Source: DATEMK01 sp035275625
GTDB taxonomy: Bacteria > Bacteroidota > Bacteroidia > AKYH767-A > OLB10
Length of the DNA: 14,838 bases
Direction of reading: 5' to 3'
Assembly (NCBI GenBank): GCA_035275625.1
Contig: DATEMK010000443.1
Location: 1 to 14,838, forward strand
The position numbers were made by a program, and so were the translations under genes. Shown one piece after another: positions 7,352 to 14,838 of the stretch. Numbering within the stretch: the first letter of the stretch is position 1; every line of letters begins with the position of its first letter. Below the pieces are notes generated by a model, which was not told the DNA's origin, searched no databases, and saw only the letters and a list, made by a program, of their open reading frames with translations.

Positions 7352-8530
7352 ATGAAAAACAAATTCTGCTTCACCTCGCTCATTGTAGCTTTGGTATTCG
7401 GCATAAGCCAGGTTTGCGCGCAAACCAATTGTCCGACACCTTCAAGTTTGACATCATCAAACATTACATCAAACAGTGCCACCCTTTCATGGAATACTGT
7501 TGCCAACAATGCATTTTACAATGTACGTTACCGCGTATCAACCAACACCACCTGGCAAACAATTACAACACAAACTTCAAGTGTAAATTTAACAAACCTG
7601 CTATGCAATTCCAATTATGAATGGCAGGTGCAGTCAGCCTGCCCGACAGGCACCGGGACAGTTACATTGAGCCCGTTTTCTGCATCAGCATTTTTTAATA
7701 CATTAGCATGTTCGGGGAATCTTTGCGGAGTTCCGACAGGATTATTTGCAAATAACATTACTTCTACCAGCGTAACTTTGCATTGGAATTCAACAGGAGC
7801 GACTAATTATAAAGTACGTTATCGCCCTGCCGGAACCACAGCATGGACGGTAAAAGGTGCTGCAACAAATTCAAAAAATTTAACAGGATTAGTACCGGCA
7901 ACAGCCTACCAGTGGCAAGTGAGAAGCAGGTGCGTTAGTCCCAATGGGACCATTACTTTCAGCGCATGGTCACCCACTTCAGTTTTTCAAACACTTGGTG
8001 CGACTACTTGTGCTACTCCAACCGGGCTAACCGCGGTTGTCAATAGTGCAAACACAGCGCTCCTTGCATGGAATTCAACCGGGGCAACATCTTATAATAT
8101 CAGGTATAAACCTTCTAATACAGCAGCGTGGACAAACACCACATCGAACACGAACTCCAAGTCATTGTCGGGTCTTTCGTCCGGAACCGCCTACGAATGG
8201 CAGGTACAAGGTGTTTGCGCGGCTAACGGGACGATTACTTTAAGCGCCTGGTCAGCGTCTTCGTTCTTTACAACGAATGCACCGCTTTCAATAGCTCCCA
8301 ATCCTGCTGCAGATAAAATTACAGTCACATATGAATCAACTGTTGAACAAAAAATAAATCTTATGATCAGGGATTTTTTAGGAAATTCCTATTCCGCTGA
8401 AACAATATTAACCGGGACCGGATCCAATCAATATGAAATGAATGTTAGTTCTCTCAAAAATGGAATTTATTATTTAGAGCTTACGGGAATAGAAGGACAT
8501 CAAACGATGAAATTTTATGTTCAGCATTGA
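7352..8530 (+). CDS. Secreted three-FN3-domain protein with T9SS sorting domain
   Basis: This 392-aa protein begins with a signal peptide (hydrophobic core at about 8-20, likely cut after VCA near residue 23). Three fibronectin type III domains follow at about 27-117, 125-215 and 220-308. Each has the pattern 'CxxPxxL...ATLxWN...YxVRYR...W...NLxxLxxxxxYEWQV'. Cysteines near the start of each domain and in the 'QSAC/RSRC/QGVC' strand probably form disulfides. Residues 312-392 are a type A T9SS C-terminal domain: IAPNPAADKITV, then SLKNGIYYLEL, ending KFYVQH. The protein should cross the outer membrane through the por/gld secretion machinery and be anchored at the surface or released. No catalytic domain is visible, so a binding or scaffold role is inferred. 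It stands alone on this strand, divergent from the peptidase and convergent on the large cargo gene. Confidence 0.93.
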   Translation: MKNKFCFTSLIVALVFGISQVCAQTNCPTPSSLTSSNITSNSATLSWNTVANNAFYNVRYRVSTNTTWQTITTQTSSVNLTNLLCNSNYEWQVQSACPTGTGTVTLSPFSASAFFNTLACSGNLCGVPTGLFANNITSTSVTLHWNSTGATNYKVRYRPAGTTAWTVKGAATNSKNLTGLVPATAYQWQVRSRCVSPNGTITFSAWSPTSVFQTLGATTCATPTGLTAVVNSANTALLAWNSTGATSYNIRYKPSNTAAWTNTTSNTNSKSLSGLSSGTAYEWQVQGVCAANGTITLSAWSASSFFTTNAPLSIAPNPAADKITVTYESTVEQKINLMIRDFLGNSYSAETILTGTGSNQYEMNVSSLKNGIYYLELTGIEGHQTMKFYVQH

Positions 8531-8552
8531 TATTAGCTGAAGATTTTCGATT

Positions 8553-8595
8553 AAGATTGAAGATTGAAATAAAAAACATTTCGATCTTCAATCTT
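8553..8595 (+). terminator. Long hairpin terminator between convergent cargo genes
   Basis: Arms 8553-8570 and 8578-8595 pair over 18 bases (AAGATTGAAGATTGAAAT against ATTTCGATCTTCAATCTT) with one G-U wobble and a 7-base A-rich loop. A T-rich run follows at 8596-8604. It starts 23 bases after the FN3 gene's stop and ends 16 bases from the stop of the opposing large gene. It therefore best fits a terminator for the plus-strand gene. The same stem also forms on minus-strand transcripts, but without a comparable T-run after it. Confidence 0.75.
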
Positions 8596-8610
8596 TATTT
8601 TTTTGTTCTG

Positions 8611-11600
8611 TTATTCCTTTAAAATCTTCTCCGTCATTTCTCCCCCCGGAGCAAGAATTTTCACAAGATAAAGTCCTTTTGCAAGGCTGCTCAGGTCAAA
8701 AATGTGTTCATTCCTCCCGCTTAAGAGTGTTAATTGCTCCTGCATCACCACCCTGCCCGTTACATCCATAAGCTTCAAATCACAGCTTTGATTTTCTTTT
8801 GAATTGAAAATAACAGTAACCCTTCCGTTAGCCGGGTTAGGAAATACTTCCAGGGTTGTTTCTTCTATTAAAGTTTCGCTTAACCTGCAATTGACAGTTA
8901 TAATTGTACCTGCTGAAGTTCTGGAGCAGGTATTTGCATTGGTTACAATTACTCTGTACGTTCCGCCTGTTTTTGCAGTATAATTTTGCAGGGTGGCTCC
9001 TCCGATGCTACCCCCTCCTTTTTTCCATTGATAGGCTAATCCTGTTCCGGTGTTTGCCTGCAGCACTATACTATCCCCCGCACAAAATGTTGTCGGACCC
9101 TGCGGAGTTATAGTAGCTGCAGGTAATGCATTAACTGTTACCGCTATCCCGGCAGATAAACTGCTGCATGATTCCGGGTTTGTAACAATTACCTTATATG
9201 AATTGGCTGTGGCAGTCGGGACATAGCTTTGCCCGGTTGCCCCGGCAATATTATTCGCTCCTTTTTTCCATTGGTAAGTATAACCTGTTCCCGGATTTGC
9301 TGTAAGGGTTAACGGGTTAGTGCCTGAACAAAAGGTTGTGGGTCCGGCAGTGGTAATGCTGGCACCCGGTTTGGAATTAACCGTTACAGGTACAGTGCCT
9401 GTGGCAGTTCCGCTGCTGCAATTGGCATCAGCCAGAACGGTCATACTATAGGAATGGGAACCCGCAGCATTCGGAACAATTTTAATATCAGCAGGACTGA
9501 CGGAAGAAGTGCCGTTAATGTTCTGTGTTCCGTCAGACAGTGTATAATTCCAGGGGCTGGCACCGGTGAAAACGAGATGCACATTCACAGAATCACCTGA
9601 ACAAATCGTACCGGAACCGCTCACCAAAGCTGTTGGTGAAGGAGTCTCCGTTATAGTAACAGAAATTGAATTTTCACATCCGTTATCGTCAATAACTGAA
9701 ATGTTATAAGATCCGGAAGCAAGCCCCGTATAAATTCCGTCTAAAGTTGCATTGCCGTCAAGGTCAAAAAGAAACGGGGGCGTTCCGCTGGTTGCATCAA
9801 TATCAACAGACCCGTTATTAGCGCCATCACATGCACTTGTTTGTGATGCAATGGATAAAACGGGGTTCGGGTTAACGCTTACACTCGTTGTTGTCGAAGC
9901 GCTGCAGCCAAACACGTTGGTAACTGCTAAGGAATACATTCCTCCATTAGCCGGAGAAGCGCCACTAATGGAAGCATTCTGCAATGATGATGTAAAATTA
10001 TTTGGTCCGCTCCAGGAATAGGTGTTGCCGGTTGTTTGCCCTGCGGCAAGGTTATTACCAAACAAGAACAAGCCGCTTCCTTCACATACCGGTGCATTGC
10101 TGGAAGCATCGGGAACGGGCGGGGTAAACATTGTAAAAGTTTGTGAGCTTGTTCCCGTGCCCAGCGGTGTTGTTGCAGAAATGGTACCGGTGGTTCCATT
10201 GCCCGCAACAACCACAATTTGTGTTGTCGTGTTTGAAACAATTGAAGTGACAGGCGTCCCTCCTATTGTTACTATAGTGGCACCTGATAAAAGAACGCCA
10301 TTAATAGTTACAGTTGTTCCTTCGCAACCGGATGCCGGGGTAAAGTCAGTTATAGTCGGAGTTGTTGCAGGGCAGGCGGAGGTTAATGTATATGGACCAT
10401 TCGCAGCAGCGCCTGTTCCGGTTACGAGCACATAGTAGGTAACACCAGTGGTAGCGGAAAACGTCAATGTGGAAGCAGTTGAACAGCCATCATTATTGTT
10501 TGCCACACAGCTCATCGCTCCGCAGGTCCCGGAAAAGACGCGGAGATATGTATCCCATGCCGTTCCGCAAAGTGACAAGGTCAAATTACCCGTACCGGTT
10601 GCAGTTATAGAATGCCACAACCCTTTAGAATTGTTTCCCGTGCCCGGGCAGGAAGGAAACCCGGTATCATTGCCTGCAGCAGTTGTATTCCCTGAAACAC
10701 TTCCGTCACATGCAAGAGGAGTTGCGGTTGCACAATTATCACCTGCACACGAAATAGTTAATGTGAACAATCCTGTTGAATTAGAAGATCCGTTCACGAG
10801 GATATAATAAACGGTTCCCGCAATTGAATTCCATGTGACAGTTGATTGCAAACCGCAGGCATCATTATTACAATCTGTATTTACAAGGCTTGCACATGTT
10901 CCTGAATAAACATGCAGTCTTGTATCATAGTTAGTTGTGCCTCCGCAGGTGGAAGCTGTGATGGCATTCCCGGTTCCAGTTATTTTATACCAAACACCGG
11001 GAGCATCAACCGTTGTCGCGGCACAAACCGGTAAACCCGTTTCACCTGCTGTAGTGGCAGAAGCAGTTGAGCTGTTCACTATACTTCCGCAGGATAAAGT
11101 GACGGCAGCGGAACATTGGTCATTAGCAGCAAGGCCTGTAATTACATTTAAATTATCCACGCCAATATCAGTGACCCCGAAATCAGAAGTTGCCCTTAAG
11201 CGAATGACTGTTGTAGCGGAAGTTGAAGAAAATGAAAAAGCCTGCGGTGTCCATGCTGATGCAATGGTTAAATTAGTTTCTAATTGCGAAAAATTTGTCC
11301 CGCCATTGGTGGAAAGAAAAACAGCAAGAACATCCGAACCGCTTTTATTAACGTAATCAAAAGTGACCTGTTTACCCGCGCCACCCGTGCTGCAATCTAT
11401 ATAGAGGTCCAATGAACCCTGTGAACCTGATGTGGCATCGTAGCTGTGAAACCTTGCCGAAAACGATCCTGAAGTAGATGCCGGAGAATATCCACCGCTG
11501 CTGCCTGACCATGCAGCAGATGCACCCTGGTCATTCCTGCGCCAGGAATTATTTCCGCCTGCAGGTGTATTTTTCCAGCTTGCCGATGGCGCATCCGTTA

Positions 11601-13494
11601 TCCCCGAACAATTTACCCAGCTTTCGAAATTTTGCGAATAAGGAAATGCAGCATAGACAGGGATGCAACTTGCGCCAACATTTATATTATCAATACCAAT
11701 ATCCGTGGTTCCGAAATCGGATGTGGCCCTCAAACGGATCACTGTGGTTGCTGATGTTGAAGTAAATCCAAAAGTGGCTACCGTCCATGATGTGGCTGCG
11801 GTCAAATTGCTGCCCGTTTGTGTAAAAGTATTTCCCCCGTTTGTAGAAATCAGCACAGCGAGTACATCTGATCCGTTTCCATTGATATAATCAAATGTTA
11901 AAAACTTGCCTGCCCCGCCTGCACTGCAATTAATATACAGGTCCAGTGAACCCTGGGATCCTGCAACAGCATCGTAACTGTGAAACCGAGCTGAATAAGA
12001 TCCTTTTGAAGAAGTGGGAATATATCCCCCCGAAGTACCGGACCATGCTGCTGAGGCTCCCTGGTTATTTTTTCTCCAGGAATTATTCCCCGTTACAGGT
12101 GTGTTTTTCCAGCTTGATCCGGGAACATCTGTAATACCCGTACAATTTATCCAGCTTTCAAAACTTTCTGAATAAGGAAGCGCTGCAAAAACAGGTGTGC
12201 AACTTTCTGTTATATTCAGGTTATCCACACCGATATCAGTTACGCCAAAATCAGATGTCGCCCTGAAACGAATTACAGTAGTGGCAGAAGTTGAAGAAAA
12301 TGAAAAAGTTTCAACCGTCCATCCTGTTGCCGTTGTTAAATTATTTCCAAGCTGTATAAAATTATTTCCTCCGTCAGTGGAGAGCAGAACTGCAAGCACG
12401 TCAGAGCCGCTTGTATTGATATAATCAAATGTGAGGTGCTTGCTTGCATTTCCTGTGCTGCAATTTAAATATAAATCTAATGAACCCTGCGATCCTGATG
12501 TTGCATCATAACTGTGAAACCGTGCAGAAAATGATCCGGCAGTAGAAGAGGGTGTATATCCACCGGATGTACTTGACCAGCCCGCAGACGTACCCTGGTT
12601 ATTTTTTCTCCATGAATTATTCCCGGTTGCAGGAGAGTTCTTCCAATTGGAGGTCGGGTTATCATTTGTGCTGAGGCAATTCACCCAGCTTTCAAAACTT
12701 TCTGAATAAGGAAAGGCTGCGTAGATTGAAGTACAGGAAGGAGGAGTAAAAGTATAAGCCTGGCCTGAAGCAGGTTTTGTTGCTGTTGAATTCTGGTTGT
12801 AATAGCAGGTTGCATTGTTGGTCGCACCGGCTGCAGGCGAACTCCAGTTTCCTCCCGATAAAACACCCAGGTTTTTAAAATCAGCATTTGTTATTCCCCG
12901 TAAACCAATTTGTCCGTTGTTTGAAGAGCTTGCACTAACGGCATCTGACCATGTGCCATAAATTATTTTAATAACATTGGTTGTTTGAAAAAGCTTGATC
13001 TGCATATTAATTCTTTCGGCATTCGTGATCGAACTGTTATACCTTCTTGCATCTGTCCATTGCACTGTAAAAACTCCTCCTGAACTTGTGTATTGCACAT
13101 TTCCCAAGGGGGCGGTGTTTTGCGCCTGGATATCTCTGCCGTAGGCAGCAATTGCTCCTGAATAAGAAGTTGCATCAGAAATCGGGGTATAGGGTGTGCC
13201 TCCCGGAGGTGCGGTTGTTCCAAAAGTTATGTAACCATTGGCATTAATTGTACAGGTGGTGTAGCTGGTTCCATTAAAAACAAAAGCAAACCCGATGGGC
13301 ACGGAAGTAACATTTCCATCATCGTAGCCTGAAGAAAAGGCTGTGGTGCCGCTGATAGCAGCATAAGTTTCGCTGGCGGAAGCAAACGTATAAGCAGCTA
13401 CCTGTGCATTAACGTTTCCTGTTAACAGGCAAATCAATGTCATGCAAAAAGAGAGCCCTGCAAATTTTTTCTTCAGAAAATTTTTTTTTATCAT
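8611..13494 (-). CDS. Giant modular T9SS-secreted surface protein (1627 aa)
   Basis: A signal peptide (hydrophobic core at about 12-26, cut near VNA-Q) precedes a long beta-rich ectodomain. Residues about 32-250 form an N-terminal beta domain containing INANGYITFG and ITNAERINMQIKLFQ. Residues about 253-786 are three 178-aa tandem repeats opening FPYSESFESW and closing SDFGVTDIGVDNLN, resembling MAM/jelly-roll 'choice-of-anchor' modules. Two PPC-like domains follow (about 788-1040; 'VWYKITGTG', 'YYILVNGS' and 'YYVLVTGT' strands). Next are a TIG/IPT domain (about 1042-1122, ITDFTPASGCEGTTVTINGV), a PKD/Ig-like domain, a SprB-like repeat (about 1210-1285, ending SVIDDNGCENSISVTI), further Ig-like domains (last two with YQWKKG), and a type A sorting domain from about 1549 (LEVFPNPANGRV ... 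LAKGLYLVKIL). No enzyme active site is visible. It is probably an adhesin or a gliding/biofilm surface protein. Start is ATG 13494. Confidence 0.93.
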   Translation of the reverse strand: MIKKNFLKKKFAGLSFCMTLICLLTGNVNAQVAAYTFASASETYAAISGTTAFSSGYDDGNVTSVPIGFAFVFNGTSYTTCTINANGYITFGTTAPPGGTPYTPISDATSYSGAIAAYGRDIQAQNTAPLGNVQYTSSGGVFTVQWTDARRYNSSITNAERINMQIKLFQTTNVIKIIYGTWSDAVSASSSNNGQIGLRGITNADFKNLGVLSGGNWSSPAAGATNNATCYYNQNSTATKPASGQAYTFTPPSCTSIYAAFPYSESFESWVNCLSTNDNPTSNWKNSPATGNNSWRKNNQGTSAGWSSTSGGYTPSSTAGSFSARFHSYDATSGSQGSLDLYLNCSTGNASKHLTFDYINTSGSDVLAVLLSTDGGNNFIQLGNNLTTATGWTVETFSFSSTSATTVIRFRATSDFGVTDIGVDNLNITESCTPVFAALPYSESFESWINCTGITDVPGSSWKNTPVTGNNSWRKNNQGASAAWSGTSGGYIPTSSKGSYSARFHSYDAVAGSQGSLDLYINCSAGGAGKFLTFDYINGNGSDVLAVLISTNGGNTFTQTGSNLTAATSWTVATFGFTSTSATTVIRLRATSDFGTTDIGIDNINVGASCIPVYAAFPYSQNFESWVNCSGITDAPSASWKNTPAGGNNSWRRNDQGASAAWSGSSGGYSPASTSGSFSARFHSYDATSGSQGSLDLYIDCSTGGAGKQVTFDYVNKSGSDVLAVFLSTNGGTNFSQLETNLTIASAWTPQAFSFSSTSATTVIRLRATSDFGVTDIGVDNLNVITGLAANDQCSAAVTLSCGSIVNSSTASATTAGETGLPVCAATTVDAPGVWYKITGTGNAITASTCGGTTNYDTRLHVYSGTCASLVNTDCNNDACGLQSTVTWNSIAGTVYYILVNGSSNSTGLFTLTISCAGDNCATATPLACDGSVSGNTTAAGNDTGFPSCPGTGNNSKGLWHSITATGTGNLTLSLCGTAWDTYLRVFSGTCGAMSCVANNNDGCSTASTLTFSATTGVTYYVLVTGTGAAANGPYTLTSACPATTPTITDFTPASGCEGTTVTINGVLLSGATIVTIGGTPVTSIVSNTTTQIVVVAGNGTTGTISATTPLGTGTSSQTFTMFTPPVPDASSNAPVCEGSGLFLFGNNLAAGQTTGNTYSWSGPNNFTSSLQNASISGASPANGGMYSLAVTNVFGCSASTTTSVSVNPNPVLSIASQTSACDGANNGSVDIDATSGTPPFLFDLDGNATLDGIYTGLASGSYNISVIDDNGCENSISVTITETPSPTALVSGSGTICSGDSVNVHLVFTGASPWNYTLSDGTQNINGTSSVSPADIKIVPNAAGSHSYSMTVLADANCSSGTATGTVPVTVNSKPGASITTAGPTTFCSGTNPLTLTANPGTGYTYQWKKGANNIAGATGQSYVPTATANSYKVIVTNPESCSSLSAGIAVTVNALPAATITPQGPTTFCAGDSIVLQANTGTGLAYQWKKGGGSIGGATLQNYTAKTGGTYRVIVTNANTCSRTSAGTIITVNCRLSETLIEETTLEVFPNPANGRVTVIFNSKENQSCDLKLMDVTGRVVMQEQLTLLSGRNEHIFDLSSLAKGLYLVKILAPGGEMTEKILKE
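11137..12738 (-). repeat. Three tandem 534-bp coding repeats in the giant surface protein
   Basis: The copies lie at about 12738-12205, 12204-11671 and 11670-11137 (approximate edges). The shared string GAATAAGG recurs at 11636, 12170 and 12704, exactly 534 bases apart both times, so each unit is 178 codons with no length change. Each copy keeps SWKN/NWKN, NNSWR, SARFHSYDA, GSQGSLDLY, GSDVLAV and TSATTVIR. Exact length conservation points to strong structural constraint, recent duplication or ongoing recombination. Confidence 0.9.
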
Positions 13495-13754
13495 AGTGTT
13501 GGTTTAAATAATTTATGAAACGGTTATTTTTTTGAACGTGAATGTTAGATTTATCAATCACTTTGGGATGAGGGTAAAACAGGGACAAATAAAGTAAAAA
13601 GATCAGTTTTTTGGGGTAAATGTACAAGAAAGTAATCAACAGGCAAAAGGGTTGAAGTGCCTGGTGTAAAAAGTTATAGTTATTTTAACTTTCTTTTAAA
13701 AAATAAACGAAGAAATTAATTCTCCGGATGAAAATAAATCGTGGAAAATTTTTT
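13495..13754. other. Intergenic region upstream of the giant surface-protein gene
   Basis: This is AT-rich DNA without a credible gene. For the giant gene the best -7-like box on the minus strand is TTTATTTG at 13586-13593, one mismatch from TAnnTTTG and about 92 bases before the ATG, without a -33 element. A 7-bp AT-only stem is annotated separately near the VOC gene's end. The bases just before ATG 13494 contain no Shine-Dalgarno motif. Confidence 0.4.
13670..13692 (-). terminator. Possible weak terminator after the VOC gene
   Basis: AAAGTTA (13670-13676) and TAACTTT (13686-13692) form a 7-bp stem with a 9-base loop. On the minus strand it is followed by a short T-run. It lies about 60 bases past the stop of the VOC gene. 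The stem is nearly all A-T pairs, so it would be weak. Confidence 0.25.
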
Positions 13755-14306
13755 TTAGTTAAATCTTTTGGTGCTTTCCATTAACGCTTTTACGTTGTCT
13801 TTGCAAAAACCATGATTTTCTCTTTCTATGAGTTCGTAAATAACCCCTGTAAGTTCAGATGGTTTGGTAAACACCTGTACCAGCCCGGGACAGCTTAAAG
13901 GTTCAGTGGTGGCAAATTCCACATATCCTTTCTTTTCCCACTCTTTCATTTTTTCTTCCACAGAATCTACCTGGAAAGCCATGTGATGAACTCCGCCAAC
14001 TCCTCCCCTTTCCTCCACCCATTTTCCAACGATGGAATCATTTGTACCATCAGAAATAAATATTTCCGGGGCCAAATGATAGTTAATGTATTCATGATCA
14101 AAATAAGTTTCTGCTATCCAGGGAGTATTTCCGGAAATTTGTTCAGGCGGTAATAAAACAAGACAATCAGCATACGATCCGTCTTCAAATTCTATTTTGA
14201 AACCTTCCGGAAGGTCTTCTGCAAGCCTGTATCCGAAACATTCAATAAACAGCCTGGCCGTTTTATGCCGGTCTTTTACACGATATGCAATGTGATCAAG
14301 TCTCAT
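13755..14306 (-). CDS. VOC (glyoxalase / dioxygenase superfamily) protein
   Basis: This 183-aa cytoplasmic protein is built of two beta-alpha-beta-beta-beta modules, at about residues 1-75 and 104-162. The first opens MRLDHIAYRVKD. The second opens GGVGGVHHMAFQVDSVEEKM and ends VIYELIER. Likely metal ligands in the usual VOC arrangement are His5, His107 or His108, and Glu158. The nearest families by feel are methylmalonyl-CoA epimerases and single-unit relatives of 4-hydroxyphenylpyruvate dioxygenase. The C-terminal tail HGFCKDNVKALMESTKRF (165-182) extends beyond the fold and may mark a Bacteroidota subfamily. Substrate cannot be assigned. Start is ATG 14306, with MRLDH at the first strand as expected. 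It stands alone between the giant cargo gene and a region without genes, so context gives no pathway hint. Confidence 0.85.
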   Translation of the reverse strand: MRLDHIAYRVKDRHKTARLFIECFGYRLAEDLPEGFKIEFEDGSYADCLVLLPPEQISGNTPWIAETYFDHEYINYHLAPEIFISDGTNDSIVGKWVEERGGVGGVHHMAFQVDSVEEKMKEWEKKGYVEFATTEPLSCPGLVQVFTKPSELTGVIYELIERENHGFCKDNVKALMESTKRFN

Positions 14307-14658
14307 TTTTTTAATAAGATATTCTGACCACTAAAATAAAACGCACGTTGGGAAAAGCGCCAGTTTTTTGGTGAATTAACCAAAATTCAGGACTAATCAA
14401 AGACTGAATTTGGACGAATGTTTTTTTATTTTTCAATGTCTGTCATGCAGAGATTCCAGTGAAAGGGAAAAGAAATTTATAATTTAGCAGTATAAAATAA
14501 ATGGTGAGGTATTAAAGGGGCAATTTGCAATGGGCAATTCGGGCCGGAACAGTTTGGAGCATGAACATGACAAAAGAGATGCTTTTTTAATTGTTTTAGA
14601 AATAAGTGATTAAAAGATTGGAAAAAAATACCGGCAGAAATTTTCAAAACAATTCTAA
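14307..14658. other. 352-bp region without a convincing gene
   Basis: This AT-rich intergenic DNA lies between the divergent VOC gene and the right-edge membrane gene, so promoters for both should lie here. Only one-mismatch -7-like boxes were found: CAAAATTC near 14381 for the minus strand and TGAATTTG near 14405 for the plus strand. A 68-codon minus-strand open frame at 14477-14683 overlaps the start of the right-edge gene and has an unconvincing composition. No tRNA, hairpin terminator or repeat was recognised. Confidence 0.4.
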
Positions 14659-14838
14659 ATGGAAACAGGTTTACTGACAGCATTAATTATTTTACTGCCT
14701 GTTCTTTTCATAGCAGGCTATTTTATCGGGAAAAGAACAATAAAAGATTCCATAAAACCAAAAAGAATTGAGGAGTATGAATTTTATCCTTTTGTAACAA
14801 ATGAACAGGGAATTGTTGAATTCAGCCAGCAATTATTT
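14659..14838 (+). CDS. Membrane-anchored protein, N-terminal 60 codons (partial)
   Basis: An ATG at 14659 opens a frame that continues through the right edge. The 60 visible residues start METGLLTALIILLPVLFIAGYF, a single hydrophobic segment at about residues 4-23. A basic GKRTIKDSIKPKR stretch follows, then a more polar region. The order, hydrophobic segment first and then positive charges, fits an N-out signal anchor with a cytoplasmic C-terminal part rather than a cleaved signal peptide. The upstream sequence is A-rich without a Shine-Dalgarno motif, as for the other genes here. The protein family is not recognised from this fragment. Confidence 0.6.
   Translation, partial: METGLLTALIILLPVLFIAGYFIGKRTIKDSIKPKRIEEYEFYPFVTNEQGIVEFSQQLF

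Noticed and set aside
10022..11890. Several plus-strand open frames of 75-139 codons opposite the giant surface-protein gene
   Set aside because: They run antisense to a clearly coding frame with recognisable domains, and they recur at matching places in the 534-bp repeats. They reflect the repetitive, stop-poor complement of the Thr/Ser/Gly/Ala-rich frame.
13409..13639. 76-codon minus-strand frame upstream of the giant cargo gene
   Set aside because: It overlaps the signal-peptide region of the real gene in another frame and has a low-complexity AT-rich composition.
14477..14683. 68-codon minus-strand frame near the right edge
   Set aside because: It overlaps the start of the right-edge membrane gene antisense and shows no recognisable motif.

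Overview
The window looks like chromosomal DNA of a Bacteroidota bacterium. The main evidence is two exported proteins that end in type IX secretion (T9SS) type A sorting domains, with the 'PNPA' start and the 'L-x-x-G-x-Y-x-L' block. Supporting signs are a SprB-like repeat, A-rich leaders without Shine-Dalgarno sequences, TAnnTTTG-type -7 boxes, and a fused formiminotransferase-cyclodeaminase. No rRNA, tRNA, CRISPR array, transposase or phage gene was recognised.

Layout, left to right. Positions 1-943 (minus) hold the first 314 codons of a polytopic membrane protein that runs off the left edge. Positions 1022-4895 (minus) form a compact histidine-degradation cluster. In transcription order it is hutI (imidazolonepropionase), then a frameshifted MNT/AbiEii-like nucleotidyltransferase with a 4-base-overlapping 90-aa partner, then ftcD. 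HutI and FTCD carry out the third and later steps of histidine catabolism; histidine ammonia-lyase and urocanase are not in the window. The nucleotidyltransferase pair has no obvious role in this pathway and looks like an inserted cassette.

Upstream on the same strand, 5019-7115 encodes an exported M3 zinc metallopeptidase. It could feed peptide-derived amino acids to the hut enzymes, though that link is inference. A 236-bp divergent intergenic region separates it from a plus-strand three-FN3 T9SS cargo gene (7352-8530). That gene converges, through a long hairpin terminator, on a 1627-aa minus-strand T9SS cargo gene (8611-13494). The large protein is a modular adhesin-like surface protein: an N-terminal beta domain, three tandem 178-aa repeats, two PPC-like domains, a TIG/IPT domain, Ig/PKD-like domains, a SprB-like repeat and the sorting domain.

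Right of this are a 183-aa vicinal-oxygen-chelate protein (13755-14306, minus) and a 352-bp stretch with no convincing gene. The window ends in the first 60 codons of a membrane-anchored protein (14659 onward, plus).

The most notable items are the nucleotidyltransferase/partner cassette inside the hut operon, with its one-base frameshift; the exactly periodic, mosaic 534-bp repeats; and a perfect 16-bp palindrome between a -7 box and the start of the left-edge membrane gene. No clearly new system was found; most of the window is ordinary metabolism and surface-protein coding.
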